Part shown: positions 1-7,754 of the stretch, piece after piece
How the letters are laid out: every line of letters starts with the position of its first letter
Numbering within the stretch: position 1 is the stretch's first letter
Assembly: GCA_946410505.1 (NCBI GenBank)
Contig: CAMKAP010000021.1
Coordinates: forward strand, 1-15,308
DNA: 15,308 nucleotides
Direction of reading: 5' to 3'
DNA from: an uncultured Clostridia bacterium
GTDB lineage: Bacteria; Bacillota_A; Clostridia; Oscillospirales; Oscillospiraceae
Made by a program: the position numbers and the translations under genes
Notes under the pieces: generated by a model
The model's database searches: none
Told to the model about the DNA's origin: nothing
What the model saw: the letters and a program-made list of their open reading frames with translations, nothing else

Positions 1-453
1 AAGGCCTCCTGCGCCTGGTGGCTGAGCGCGGCGCTGTTCCCGCAGCTCCGGCTGGCGGGTATTCTCGGCGGCGTCGGCGCGATCATGGGGCATATGTTCC
101 CGGTCTGGCTGCGCTTTCACGGCGGCAAAGGCCTTGCCTGCCTGGGCGGCGTGATCATCGCCTATGACTGGAAGGCCGTGCTGGTGCTGCTGGCCGTGGC
201 CCTGGCCATCGGCCTGATCACCAACTACGTGGCCATCGTCACGGTGAGCATGTCGGTGATCTGGCCGGTCTATTACGGCCTCTGTACCGCCTTCTGGCTG
301 GGGGCGGGGGCCCTGCTGATCCCCGCTGTTCCGATCTTCCTGCGGCATCTGATCAATTTCCGGCGCATCCGCTGGGGTGAGGAGCTGCGCCTGAGCTATC
401 TCTGGAAAAAGGATGCCGAGCTTGCGCGCATCGGCTATTCAGATGAGCTGTAA
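1..453 (+). CDS. plsY: Glycerol-3-phosphate acyltransferase PlsY, 3' part
   Basis: This is the C-terminal 150 codons of an integral membrane acyltransferase; the start lies before the window. PlsY moves an acyl group from acyl-phosphate to glycerol-3-phosphate, the first step of phosphatidic acid synthesis in most Gram-positive bacteria. The reading frame is open from base 1, before the first in-window ATG at base 85. The segment GHMFPVWLRFHGGKGLACLG matches the conserved PlsY motif of the form GHxFPVxLxFxGGKGxA, whose glycine/lysine loop is thought to bind phosphate. Two strongly hydrophobic stretches follow (bases about 160-270 and 280-345), and the protein ends in a basic/acidic tail typical of the family. 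Full-length PlsY is about 200-220 residues, so roughly a quarter to a third is missing. No obvious terminator follows the stop. The family call is firm. Confidence 0.93.
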   Translation, partial: KASCAWWLSAALFPQLRLAGILGGVGAIMGHMFPVWLRFHGGKGLACLGGVIIAYDWKAVLVLLAVALAIGLITNYVAIVTVSMSVIWPVYYGLCTAFWLGAGALLIPAVPIFLRHLINFRRIRWGEELRLSYLWKKDAELARIGYSDEL

Positions 454-521
454 GATCACAAAGCATTAAATCATTACTGCCCTGTTCGCAGAGCCGAAGC
501 TGCGTAAATGCGCCCCCCTAT

Positions 522-552
522 CTTTCTTTTCGCTGCTTGCGCGAAAAGAAAG
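522..552. repeat. T/C-rich perfect hairpin (12-bp stem)
   Basis: CTTTCTTTTCGC at 522-533 pairs perfectly with GCGAAAAGAAAG at 541-552 around a 7-nt loop. It lacks a U-tract after the stem on the + side, so it is a poor terminator for plsY. Similar hairpins occur at 911-938 and 15198-15233, which suggests a small dispersed repeat family. Confidence 0.6.
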
Positions 553-910
553 ACAGCGCCGCGCCCGGTGTAAGAAAGAAAAGAGCGCTTGGCAGAAGGA
601 GCACCATACGGTCTCATCGCAGGTCGCCGCCGTCCTGTTGTTGGCATGCCGGGTGCGCCCCGGTGTCCGCTGCCGCTATTGCGTGCAAATCGGGGCGTTC
701 AAAAGCACGTTCCGGCGGCTCGACGCCCCGAAGCAAGCCACCCGGCGAGCCGCGGCACGGAGCGGGCTGCTTCCTTCGTCATAAGTACCACTGAGCGGCA
801 GCGGTATGCGGGGGCAGCATCCACGCGTATCTGCTTTAGCGGCGACCCGTGATCAGACCATGTGTCGTCCGCTCTGACAAGCGGCCTTTCTCTTTGGAGT
901 ACAAGAACCG

Positions 911-938
911 TTTCTCTTTCCGCAAGAGGAAAGAGAAA
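911..938. repeat. T/C-rich perfect hairpin (10-bp stem)
   Basis: TTTCTCTTTC at 911-920 pairs with GAAAGAGAAA at 929-938 around an 8-nt loop. Its composition is like the 522-552 hairpin and it lies on the other side of the gene-free region, so the two may bound one element. Confidence 0.5.
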
Positions 939-1040
939 TGGGTCTTGATAACCGCAGCTTGCCGCCTCTGGGCAGATGGACAAAAACCTATGATTTCATC
1001 TCCATTTTATCCGGGACTTGGATGTAAGGAGGAGAACGCC

Positions 1041-2378
1041 ATGGACATCCATGAGGAGTACAGAACAAAGCTGCGCACGGCCGAGGAGGCCGTGAAGCTG
1101 GTCAAAAGCGGGGACTGGGTGGATTACAGCCAGTGCTCGTCCTTTCCCGCCGCGCTGGACCGGGCGCTGGCCGCCCGACGGGGCGAGCTGCGGGACGTGA
1201 AGCTGCGCCACGCCATCTCCATGCGGCCGGTGCAGGTGGTGGAGCAGGACCCGGAGGGTGAGAGCTTCACCTACAACGTCTGGCACTGCTCGGGTCTGGA
1301 CCGGAAGTATCTGGACGCCGGGCGGGCCTACTTTTCGCCCATGCTCTTCCGGCACTGCGGCAGCTACTATGAGCGTGGCCTTGCGCCGGTGAACGTGGCG
1401 ATGGTCACGGTCGCTCCCATGGACAGGCACGGCTATTTCAGCTACGGTCTCACCAACTGCGCCCAGCAGGAGCTCATTGACGCGGCAGATACCGTGATCG
1501 TAGAGGTCAATCCCCACATGCCCTGGGTCCCGGGGCTGGAGGCCGACTGCATCCACGTCTCAAGGGTGGACGCCATTGTGGAGAACGATGAGCCCTTCGT
1601 CCATCCCGCGCCGGTTCAGGTCAGCGACATCGACCGGCAGATCGCCGCGAACATCTTCCCCCATATGCGCGACGGAATCACCCTGCAGCTGGGCATCGGC
1701 GGCATGCCCAACGCCCTGGGCAGCCTCATCGCCGAATCCGACCTGAAGGATCTGGGCATGCATACCGAGCTCATGAGCGACGGTTACCTGAACCTCTACC
1801 GGGCGGGCAAGATCACCAACGCGAAAAAAGAGCTCAACCGGGGCAAGGGCGTCTTCGGCATCTGCAACGGCTCCCGGGAGCTCTACGATTTCCTGGACCA
1901 CAATCTGGGCATCCTCTCGGCGCCCATGCGCTACATCAACGACCCGGCGGTCATCCGGCAGTTTGACAGCTTTGTATCCATCAACGGCTGCATCGCCTGC
2001 GATCTCTACGGCCAGGTCTGTTCCGAGACGGCCGGCCTGCGGCAGATCAGCGGCACCGGCGGACAGCTGGATTTTGTGACCGGCGCCTATGAGGCGGGCC
2101 ACGGTATGGCCTTTCTGGCCGCACCCTCCACCTTCACGGACCGGGCGGGGCGGCTGCACTCCAATGTGCTGGCGCACTTCTCCCGGGGCGACGTGATCAC
2201 CACTCCCCGGGCCCAGACTCCCTGGCTGGTGACCGAATACGGTGCGGTGAACCTCTCCGGGCTCCCCACCTGGCAGCGGGCGGAAGCTATCATCTCCATC
2301 GCCCACCCGGATTTCCGGGAGGAGCTGATCCGCGCAGCGGAGGAGCAGAAGATCTGGCGGCGCAGCAACCGGCGATAA
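1041..2378 (+). CDS. Acetyl-CoA hydrolase/transferase family CoA-transferase (butyryl-CoA:acetate CoA-transferase-like)
   Basis: This 445-residue protein belongs to the family I CoA-transferases that include butyryl-CoA:acetate and 4-hydroxybutyrate CoA-transferases. They move CoA between acyl-CoA and a carboxylate through a glutamyl-CoA intermediate. The start at 1041 has AAGGAGG at 1026-1032, eight bases away. An upstream in-frame start at 849 would read through a hairpin and has no such site. The N-terminus (VKSGDWVDY), the GIGGMPNALGSLIAESDLKD loop, the glycine motif SGTGGQLDF and the C-terminal STFTD and TWQRAEAIISIAHPDFREEL segments fit gut butyrate-producer enzymes. Glu243, in LGMHTELMSDG, aligns with the catalytic Glu of this group (Glu238 in the Clostridium aminobutyricum enzyme, from memory). 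Length matches the roughly 448-residue norm. It stands alone between two unrelated genes. The substrate pair (butyryl, propionyl or 4-hydroxybutyryl) cannot be fixed from sequence alone. Confidence 0.9.
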   Translation: MDIHEEYRTKLRTAEEAVKLVKSGDWVDYSQCSSFPAALDRALAARRGELRDVKLRHAISMRPVQVVEQDPEGESFTYNVWHCSGLDRKYLDAGRAYFSPMLFRHCGSYYERGLAPVNVAMVTVAPMDRHGYFSYGLTNCAQQELIDAADTVIVEVNPHMPWVPGLEADCIHVSRVDAIVENDEPFVHPAPVQVSDIDRQIAANIFPHMRDGITLQLGIGGMPNALGSLIAESDLKDLGMHTELMSDGYLNLYRAGKITNAKKELNRGKGVFGICNGSRELYDFLDHNLGILSAPMRYINDPAVIRQFDSFVSINGCIACDLYGQVCSETAGLRQISGTGGQLDFVTGAYEAGHGMAFLAAPSTFTDRAGRLHSNVLAHFSRGDVITTPRAQTPWLVTEYGAVNLSGLPTWQRAEAIISIAHPDFREELIRAAEEQKIWRRSNRR

Positions 2379-2403
2379 CCGCAGCCGCCAGCAACAGGTA
2401 CAG

Positions 2404-2431
2404 AAAAAGGACAGCTTACGCTGTCCTTTTT
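2404..2431. terminator. Bidirectional intrinsic terminator
   Basis: AAAAAGGACAGC (2404-2415) and GCTGTCCTTTTT (2420-2431) form a perfect 12-bp stem with a TTAC loop. It has a T-run on each strand and serves the CoA-transferase (+) and the glycosyltransferase (-), which converge here. Confidence 0.9.
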
Positions 2432-2471
2432 ATTGATTGGAAAAACATGCTGCTCGCTGCAGCGTCAAGGT

Positions 2472-3911
2472 TCAATAGAAGCGGTCGATGTGGCGATAGA
2501 AGTCACTCAGCTGCTCGCTGATGCGGCGGCCTTCCTCTGTCAGTTCCGCACGCAGCTCCTCCACATTGTTCTGGACACTGCCGAGAAGCTGGCGCTGCAG
2601 CTCGCGGCGGCGCTCCACCAGCTTTTGGAGTTGTGTGACCGCCAGGAGCTGCTGCTGCACCTCGCGGCGGCGGTTCATCACGTCCATCAGCTCCGCCATG
2701 CCGTGGAAAAACTCGTCCGTGAAGCCCTCGTGCCTGGGATAGCGGCCCAGGCGGTAGTTTTCGATCACAACGCCGTAGCGCTCACAGGCGTTTTTCACGG
2801 CGCTGTCCCAGGAGATGTAGATCTCCCGCTGGGCACCCTCGCCCACGCGGCGCATGCTCTCCGGCTCATCCAGCAGTGTCTCCAGTTTTGCCGCCAGGGA
2901 GGCCGCGTTTTCCTCGATGAGAAAGCCGCTCTCGCCGTCCCGCACATCCTCGGCCGCGCAGCTTCCCGCCACGAGGACGCTCCCCAGCGCGCAGGCCGCC
3001 GCCTCGCGCACCACAAGGCCGTTGGTGTCGAAGGTGGAGGGGAAGAGAAAGAGGTCGGCCCGGCAATACCAGGCGCGGATGCGCTCCCGGTCCCGGATCG
3101 GCTCGCAGAAGAGCACCTTGCCCGTGAGCCCCAGAGACTCCGTATAGGCGACGATCTCGTCCTTGTCGTTGCCGCCGCCCACAAACACCATGCGGAAGTC
3201 CCTCCCGGCATCCGCAAGAGTTTTCAGTGCGTCCAGAATGATGCGGATACCCTTATACCACATCATGCGGCCCACGAACAGGAACACCGGCAGCCCCGCC
3301 GGCAGATCGAAGCCCGCCGTGACCTCAGCCACCAGGTCCTCGTCCACGCGGCCCTGGGGAAAGTCCACGCCGTTGGGCATCACGCGGTATTCGCCCTGGT
3401 AGCCCAGCTTGCGCAGGTTGTCCCCGGCGCCCTCGGATACGGTCCAGACCTCGTCGCAGGCGGCGATGTTCTGCACCAGCAGTTTCGCCGCCCCCTCCTG
3501 CAGAAGCCGGGAGCGCACGGCGTTGGCAATGTCGATGTCAAACTTGGTGTGATAGGTGAAAACCACCGGCACGTCGATCCGATCCCGGAGTGAGCGGGCC
3601 ACCATGGTGGAGGTAATGGGGCAGTGGGTGTGGATGATGTCGAAGCCGGTACTCTCCAGCTTCTGCATCATCTCGGCGGAGAAGGGCATGCCCGCCCGGT
3701 AGCCCACGAACTTGGTCATGTCCACGCTGGGATAGCGCACCACCGGGAAAGGATAGGCCGAGTCGTCCGCCTCGGGATAATAGGGGGTCACCACGGTGGG
3801 CTTCCCATAGTCCCTGGCGATGATGGCGGCGTAGTTGGTGACCGCGTTGGCCACCCCGTCGATGGCCGGCGGAAAAGAGTCATTGATGAGACACACGCTG
3901 TAGTTTTCCAT
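2472..3911 (-). CDS. Family 4 glycosyltransferase with C-terminal coiled coil
   Basis: This 479-residue GT-B fold protein is a GT4 retaining glycosyltransferase. The N-terminal Rossmann half starts SVCLINDSFPPAIDGVANAV, a GT4 acceptor-side motif, with HTHCP and FTYHTKFDID further on. The C-terminal half has the nucleotide-sugar site: LFVGRMMWYKG, then FPSTFDTNGLVVREAAA. The usual E-x7-E of GT4 enzymes appears here as Asp295-x7-Glu303. From about residue 395 the chain becomes Arg/Gln/Glu-rich heptads, likely an amphipathic helix or coiled coil. The closest functional types I recognise are diacylglycerol glucosyltransferases and related lipid or cell-envelope glycosyltransferases; the acceptor is not determined. 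The start is supported by GGAGG about 8 bases upstream (around 3920-3924). A TATAAT box lies just upstream, so it appears to be a single-gene unit. Confidence 0.87.
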   Translation of the reverse strand: MENYSVCLINDSFPPAIDGVANAVTNYAAIIARDYGKPTVVTPYYPEADDSAYPFPVVRYPSVDMTKFVGYRAGMPFSAEMMQKLESTGFDIIHTHCPITSTMVARSLRDRIDVPVVFTYHTKFDIDIANAVRSRLLQEGAAKLLVQNIAACDEVWTVSEGAGDNLRKLGYQGEYRVMPNGVDFPQGRVDEDLVAEVTAGFDLPAGLPVFLFVGRMMWYKGIRIILDALKTLADAGRDFRMVFVGGGNDKDEIVAYTESLGLTGKVLFCEPIRDRERIRAWYCRADLFLFPSTFDTNGLVVREAAACALGSVLVAGSCAAEDVRDGESGFLIEENAASLAAKLETLLDEPESMRRVGEGAQREIYISWDSAVKNACERYGVVIENYRLGRYPRHEGFTDEFFHGMAELMDVMNRRREVQQQLLAVTQLQKLVERRRELQRQLLGSVQNNVEELRAELTEEGRRISEQLSDFYRHIDRFY

Positions 3912-3940
3912 TGTGTTCCTCCCTGCAGGATTGTTTCCCT

Positions 3941-3968
3941 ATTATACCTCCCTTTTGTCAAAATGCAA
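3941..3968 (-). promoter_or_regulatory. Candidate sigma-A promoter of the glycosyltransferase gene
   Basis: On the reverse strand TATAAT (3941-3946) lies 30 bases upstream of the ATG. TTGCAT (3963-3968) sits 16 bases further as a weak -35. A better-looking TTGACA at 3956-3961 is only 9 bases from the -10 and was not used. Confidence 0.45.
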
Positions 3969-3989
3969 GTCGGAGGAAGGGACAGAAAG

Positions 3990-4017
3990 GGCGCCGTCTG
4001 CAAAAGCAGACGGCGCC
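3990..4017 (-). terminator. Intrinsic terminator of the GH3 operon
   Basis: GGCGCCGTCTGC (3990-4001) pairs perfectly with GCAGACGGCGCC (4006-4017) around a 4-base loop, about 25 bases after the stop of the small membrane protein. The T-tract on the reverse strand is short (CTTTCTGT), so efficiency is uncertain, but the stem is very strong. Confidence 0.7.
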
Positions 4018-4041
4018 GGGTTTTATGGAATTTGGCGGAAA

Positions 4042-4431
4042 TCAGGCTTTCGCAGGGGTCTTCACGAAGGAGGCCACCAGCAGCAGAAGCCAGGACACGA
4101 CGCCGACAATGGCGAAGTAGGCCCAGACTGCCACATCGGACCACTGGCGCAGACCGCTGATGAGATAGCCCAGAGCTTCGACCTCAACGACGAGGCTGTA
4201 GCCCACGGCGCCCAGCACCAGGACGGCGGCGACGGAGAGCAGGTAGGGGTGCCAGGCCTGGCTGCCCAGCTTGCCGTAAGTGGCAAGGTAGACCACGCCG
4301 GCGGCGATGGCGATCACGTTCATGGCGATCACGTAGCTCATGGTCGGGCCGGACTTGAGGTAGAGCAGCAGCGCGGCGGCCGCGGCGACCGTGCCGAGAA
4401 TGGCAAGGGTAAAGGAAACAGTTTTCTTCAC
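4042..4431 (-). CDS. Small four-helix membrane protein of unknown function
   Basis: I do not recognise a named family. The protein is about 129 residues with four hydrophobic segments (roughly residues 5-24, 31-49, 62-82 and 101-124), so it should be an inner-membrane protein with little extramembrane mass. I prefer the GTG at 4431 because AAGGGG lies 8 bases upstream. A GTG at 4440, overlapping the GH3 stop codon by 4 bases, is the alternative and adds three residues. Either way it is co-transcribed and probably translationally coupled with the GH3 gene, and a terminator follows. Its position suggests a membrane partner of the anchored glycosidase, such as a sugar-related or assembly factor. 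That role is inference from context only. Confidence 0.75.
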   Translation of the reverse strand: MKKTVSFTLAILGTVAAAAALLLYLKSGPTMSYVIAMNVIAIAAGVVYLATYGKLGSQAWHPYLLSVAAVLVLGAVGYSLVVEVEALGYLISGLRQWSDVAVWAYFAIVGVVSWLLLLVASFVKTPAKA

Positions 4432-4436
4432 GTTGA

Positions 4437-7400
4437 TCACCCCTTCTTGGATTTTTTCTTCGAGTCCACGATGTCGAGGACCACAAAACCGCAGGCCAGA
4501 ACACCGGTCACGACCTCAGCGGCGATGATGGCCTTCTGCCACCAGGTCAGCACATAGTTGACCCTGGTGTTCTCGGTGACGCCGTTCATGGCGTTGGAGC
4601 GGGCGATGGAGTACAGGTAAGACTTCATCGCCATCTGCATCTGCTCCTGGAAAGCGGTGTCCTTGAGGATCTTGGATTTGCTTGCATCCATGGAGCCGAA
4701 CTTGCCGGAGGCGGTGGTGGTGTTGGTGGTCAGCATGCCGGAGGTGCCGGCGGTGATGCTGTCAAGCCAGCTCATGTAGTTGGGGGCGGCGGCCATATCG
4801 GTGACGATCCAGCCCTTGTAGCCCCACTCGTTGCGGACGATCTGCTGCAGCAGACCCTTGTGGGCGCTGACGTACACGGCGCCGGCGCGGTTGTAGGCGG
4901 TCATGACGCCCATGGCGGCGTTGGAGGACAGGGGGCCCTCAAAGCAGCGCAGTTCATTCTCACGGGCGGCCTGCTCGGTCATGAAGGTGGAGGCGCCGGA
5001 GCGGTTGGTCTCCTGGTTGTTGAAGGCCAGGTGCTTGGGCTCGGTCATGAGACCCTTCTCGGTGCCGCCGAGGCAGAACGCGGTGGCCATCAGGTTGGTG
5101 ACCATGGGATCCTCGGAGTAGTACTCATGGTTGCGGGCGCAGTAGGGGACGCGGTGCAGGTTCACGCCGGGGGCCAGGGTGCCGGGGATGTTGGCCCAGA
5201 GGCTCTCCTCGCCGTACATTCTGCCCTCGCGCCGGACCAGCTCCTGGTTGAAGGAGGCGCCTACGACGGGCTCGGTCGGGAAGACGTTCATGGTGTAGCC
5301 CGCGCACTCGTCGGTCTCGGAGACGTAGGTGGCTTCCTTGGCGTTTCCGCCGACCCACTTAATGTAGTACGCGGCGACCTGGTCATTGGCAAAGCCGGTG
5401 GGGCCGTCCTGAATGCCGTGGGGCTGGACGCCGACGGAGTCGATCTTGTTGATGCCGTTGCCGGCGTTCTCAATGTAGTTGATGGCCTCATCCAGGCTGA
5501 GCTGCTCGACGAGCTGCTGCCACAGAGGATCGTCGTAATCCACGACGCCCACGTAGCGGCCGTCCTCGTCGGTCTCGATGAAGTTCACCAGAGACAGACC
5601 GCTGTCAGCGCCCCAGGTGACACCGTCGCCGTTCTCGGTGAGGGCGTTGCGGGTGTTGGAGAGGTCGATGCGCATCTCGGCGGTGGGCTCCAGCTCGGTG
5701 ACGGGAGTCCAGCCCTTGGACCAGTCGGAGCGGGTGAAGTACTCGACGGTGCCGGGGATGAGCTTGTTGATGTCCATATCCTGCAGAGCGTTCTGCACGT
5801 TCTCGGAATAGGTCTCGATATCCCTGGCGGCAACGTTGACGGACTTGGCGCGGGCGGCGTCAAAGCTCTCGCCCTCGTTGATGACGGCCAGGCTCTCCGC
5901 GTCGGCGCCCTTGGCGGACAGGATGTTGTTGATGGCTTCGTGGGCGCCGTTGCCGATAGCGAAGTAGTAGTCGCCGGCATCCAGGACCCATGCGCCTTCG
6001 GTGCCGTCGGCCTTGACGGCGGTCTCGTCATAGCTGGCGACATACTTGGCGTCGAAATCAACGGTCACAGTCTCGGAAGCGCCGGGCTCCAGGACCTGGG
6101 TCTTGCCGAAGCCGATGAGCTGCAGCGCGGCTTTCTCCAGACCGCCGGAGGTGTAGGGGGCCTGCACGTAGAGCTCGACCACGTCCTTGCCGGCAACATC
6201 GCCGGTGTTGGTGACCTTCACAACGGCCTTGCTCTCGCCGCCGATGTTGAAGTCCACGCTCTCAAGCTCCTGCTCGAAGGTGGTGTAGGACAGGCCGTAG
6301 CCGAAGGGGTAGGAAACCTCGGCGGCGTAGTTCCAGCTGCCGGAGATGGAGCCGGCGGCGTCGTCCGCCTTGCCCTGGCCGAGGACGGCGTCCTCGTAAC
6401 GGGTCTCGTAGTACTTATAGCCCTGGTAGATGCCCTCGGACTCCACCAGATAGGCGTCGCCGCAGTCATCGTAGGAGATGCTGCTGTCGTTGTAGGAGTT
6501 CTTCGTGTAGAGGTAAACGCCGAAGTTCACCATGGCGGGGGAAGAGACGGAGCTGACGGCATAGGTGTCGGTCAGCTTGCCGGAGGGAGCCACGTCACCG
6601 GCCAGCACGTCGGCAATGCCGAGGCAGCCGTTCACGCCCGGATCGCCGATCCAGAGGACGGCGTCCACGTCGGCATCCTGCTTGAGCTCTTCGATCTCCA
6701 TGGCGCTGGAGCTGTTGATGAGGACGATGACCTTGCTGCTGTGCTCCTTGGCCAGCGCGATCATGTCGCGCTCGTTCTGAGACAGGCCCAGAGGGCGGTC
6801 AAAGCTGTCGGTATCGACGGCAGAGACCATGTCGGGATGGTAGTCCGCAGCCTCGGAGCTGTCGCGGGTGATGAGAACAAGGGCGGCCGTTCCGTCCGCG
6901 GTGGCCAGAAGCTCGTCGGAGTAGACGGAAGCGGGGGCCTCACCCACGTTGTAGGTGGAGAAGTTCTCGTTCATGGTGGTGAACACCGGGGTCAGGATGT
7001 GGCCCGGGATGGGCATGCCGAAGAACAGGGCCACCATGCGGTAGGGATCCATGGAAGGATCCGCATACAGCTTGACGAAGTCCTGGTTCACGGTGAAGCC
7101 GCGGGCGGGCAGGGCTTCCTTCAGACCGTACATGGGCTGGCCGGCGTCCCAGTTGACGAAGGCCGTGGAGCCCATCATGCCGCCCAGAATGGGGTTATCG
7201 GTGTGCATACCCCAGAGGGTGACGCTTTCGCTGCCCTTGTCCAGGGGGAGAGCGCCGTTGTTCTTCAGCAGGACGACGCCTTCGGAGGCGACTTCCGCGC
7301 CGAACTCGGTCTGCGCTGCGACCATGTCCTTCAGGGACGCATAGTCGGAAGCGAAATAGGTGCCGGTGTCGTTGCCGTCGCTGTCCTCGACGACGATTTC

Positions 7401-7532
7401 ATAGTTGCTGGTGCCGAGCATGCTGTTGACTTTGTTTGCCCAGCTGTTGGTGGTGGCCTGTGCGGCGAAGGAGAACATCATCAGAGATGCCATGATCGTC
7501 GCAAGACCACGCCAGATGCCTTTCTTTGCCAT
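4437..7532 (-). CDS. Membrane-anchored glycoside hydrolase family 3 enzyme with reversed domain order (beta-glucosidase-like)
   Basis: This 1031-residue enzyme is predicted to be exported and membrane-tethered. The ATG at 7532 has GAGGAGGG just upstream and opens a signal-like segment (MAKKGIWRGLATIMASLMMF). An in-frame ATG at 7607 lacks such a site. The domain order is swapped. The part normally at the C-terminus of GH3 comes first: EGVVLLKNNGALPL near residue 84, EGIYQGYKYYE and FGYGLSYTTFE, followed by an Fn3-like domain. The catalytic TIM-barrel comes last: EYYSEDP, KHLAFNNQETNR near residue 834, and GWIVTDM with the probable nucleophile Asp912. A hydrophobic helix near residues 993-1018 and a Lys-rich tail end the protein and look like a C-terminal anchor. 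Reversed GH3 enzymes are known from Ruminococcus and Butyrivibrio beta-glucosidases. The sugar specificity is not deducible. Confidence 0.9.
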   Translation of the reverse strand: MAKKGIWRGLATIMASLMMFSFAAQATTNSWANKVNSMLGTSNYEIVVEDSDGNDTGTYFASDYASLKDMVAAQTEFGAEVASEGVVLLKNNGALPLDKGSESVTLWGMHTDNPILGGMMGSTAFVNWDAGQPMYGLKEALPARGFTVNQDFVKLYADPSMDPYRMVALFFGMPIPGHILTPVFTTMNENFSTYNVGEAPASVYSDELLATADGTAALVLITRDSSEAADYHPDMVSAVDTDSFDRPLGLSQNERDMIALAKEHSSKVIVLINSSSAMEIEELKQDADVDAVLWIGDPGVNGCLGIADVLAGDVAPSGKLTDTYAVSSVSSPAMVNFGVYLYTKNSYNDSSISYDDCGDAYLVESEGIYQGYKYYETRYEDAVLGQGKADDAAGSISGSWNYAAEVSYPFGYGLSYTTFEQELESVDFNIGGESKAVVKVTNTGDVAGKDVVELYVQAPYTSGGLEKAALQLIGFGKTQVLEPGASETVTVDFDAKYVASYDETAVKADGTEGAWVLDAGDYYFAIGNGAHEAINNILSAKGADAESLAVINEGESFDAARAKSVNVAARDIETYSENVQNALQDMDINKLIPGTVEYFTRSDWSKGWTPVTELEPTAEMRIDLSNTRNALTENGDGVTWGADSGLSLVNFIETDEDGRYVGVVDYDDPLWQQLVEQLSLDEAINYIENAGNGINKIDSVGVQPHGIQDGPTGFANDQVAAYYIKWVGGNAKEATYVSETDECAGYTMNVFPTEPVVGASFNQELVRREGRMYGEESLWANIPGTLAPGVNLHRVPYCARNHEYYSEDPMVTNLMATAFCLGGTEKGLMTEPKHLAFNNQETNRSGASTFMTEQAARENELRCFEGPLSSNAAMGVMTAYNRAGAVYVSAHKGLLQQIVRNEWGYKGWIVTDMAAAPNYMSWLDSITAGTSGMLTTNTTTASGKFGSMDASKSKILKDTAFQEQMQMAMKSYLYSIARSNAMNGVTENTRVNYVLTWWQKAIIAAEVVTGVLACGFVVLDIVDSKKKSKKG

Positions 7533-7584
7533 GTTTACCCTCCTCGTTGATTGTTTCGGGAATCCTTTGCAGGTGGATGATTCG

Positions 7585-7593
7585 ATTTTATCA
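7585..7593 (-). promoter_or_regulatory. Possible extended -10 element for the GH3 operon
   Basis: On the reverse strand TGATAAAAT (7585-7593) fits an extended -10 (TGnTAAAAT) about 53 bases upstream of the GH3 start. No good -35 is visible at 16-18 bases, so this is a weak call. Confidence 0.3.
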
Positions 7594-7672
7594 GTATTCG
7601 GGCGCACAAAGCGTCAGCCCTGCGCGAACGGACGCTCAAAAGGCGCAAACGGCTTTTTCTTTTTCCATGCCA

Positions 7673-7701
7673 TTCCACTTTGATGATAATTGTGCTATAC
7701 T
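7673..7701 (+). promoter_or_regulatory. Candidate extended -10 promoter for the LytTR operon
   Basis: TGCTATACT (7693-7701) is an extended -10 with TTCCAC (7673-7678) 17 bases from the TATACT. If used, the transcript would start near 7708 and carry about 270 nt of 5' leader, including the whole hairpin array at 7755-7958. Confidence 0.45.
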
Positions 7702-7754
7702 GATTATGGCGATATAAACCGGTTTTCTGTGTTTTCCGCCGCGCCCGCGGCATG

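Larger units (their letters stand above)
454..1040. other. Gene-free GC-rich intergenic region (587 bp)
   Basis: I see no convincing gene here. The short open frames between 537 and 983 overlap each other on both strands, are rich in Arg/Pro/Ala, and lack good ribosome sites. The region holds several inverted repeats. Two are T/C-rich hairpins at 522-552 and 911-938, annotated separately. Two GC-rich stems interlock: 691-697 pairs with 724-730, and 715-722 pairs with 746-753. I could not find a convincing promoter for the downstream CoA-transferase; TATGAT at 989-994 has no -35 at a usable distance. The region may be a decayed interspersed element or an uncharacterised structured RNA. Confidence 0.5.

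Noticed and set aside
537..983. Three overlapping small ORFs in the gene-free region
   Set aside because: They overlap on both strands, lack ribosome sites and show no recognisable protein features.
849..1040. Upstream start adding 64 residues to the CoA-transferase
   Set aside because: The extension crosses a hairpin, has no family similarity and no ribosome site, whereas the ATG at 1041 has AAGGAGG at good spacing.
2433..3593. 386-codon forward ORF opposite the glycosyltransferase
   Set aside because: Antisense shadow of a well-supported GT4 gene in GC-rich DNA.
3941..3961. TTGACA plus TATAAT as a glycosyltransferase promoter
   Set aside because: The two boxes are only 9 bases apart, too close for sigma-A; only the TATAAT was kept with a different -35.
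4860..7550. 896-codon forward ORF opposite the GH3 gene
   Set aside because: It is rich in Gly/Ala/Val/Asp and is the exact antisense shadow of a GH3 gene with clear motifs; no ribosome site or domain supports it.
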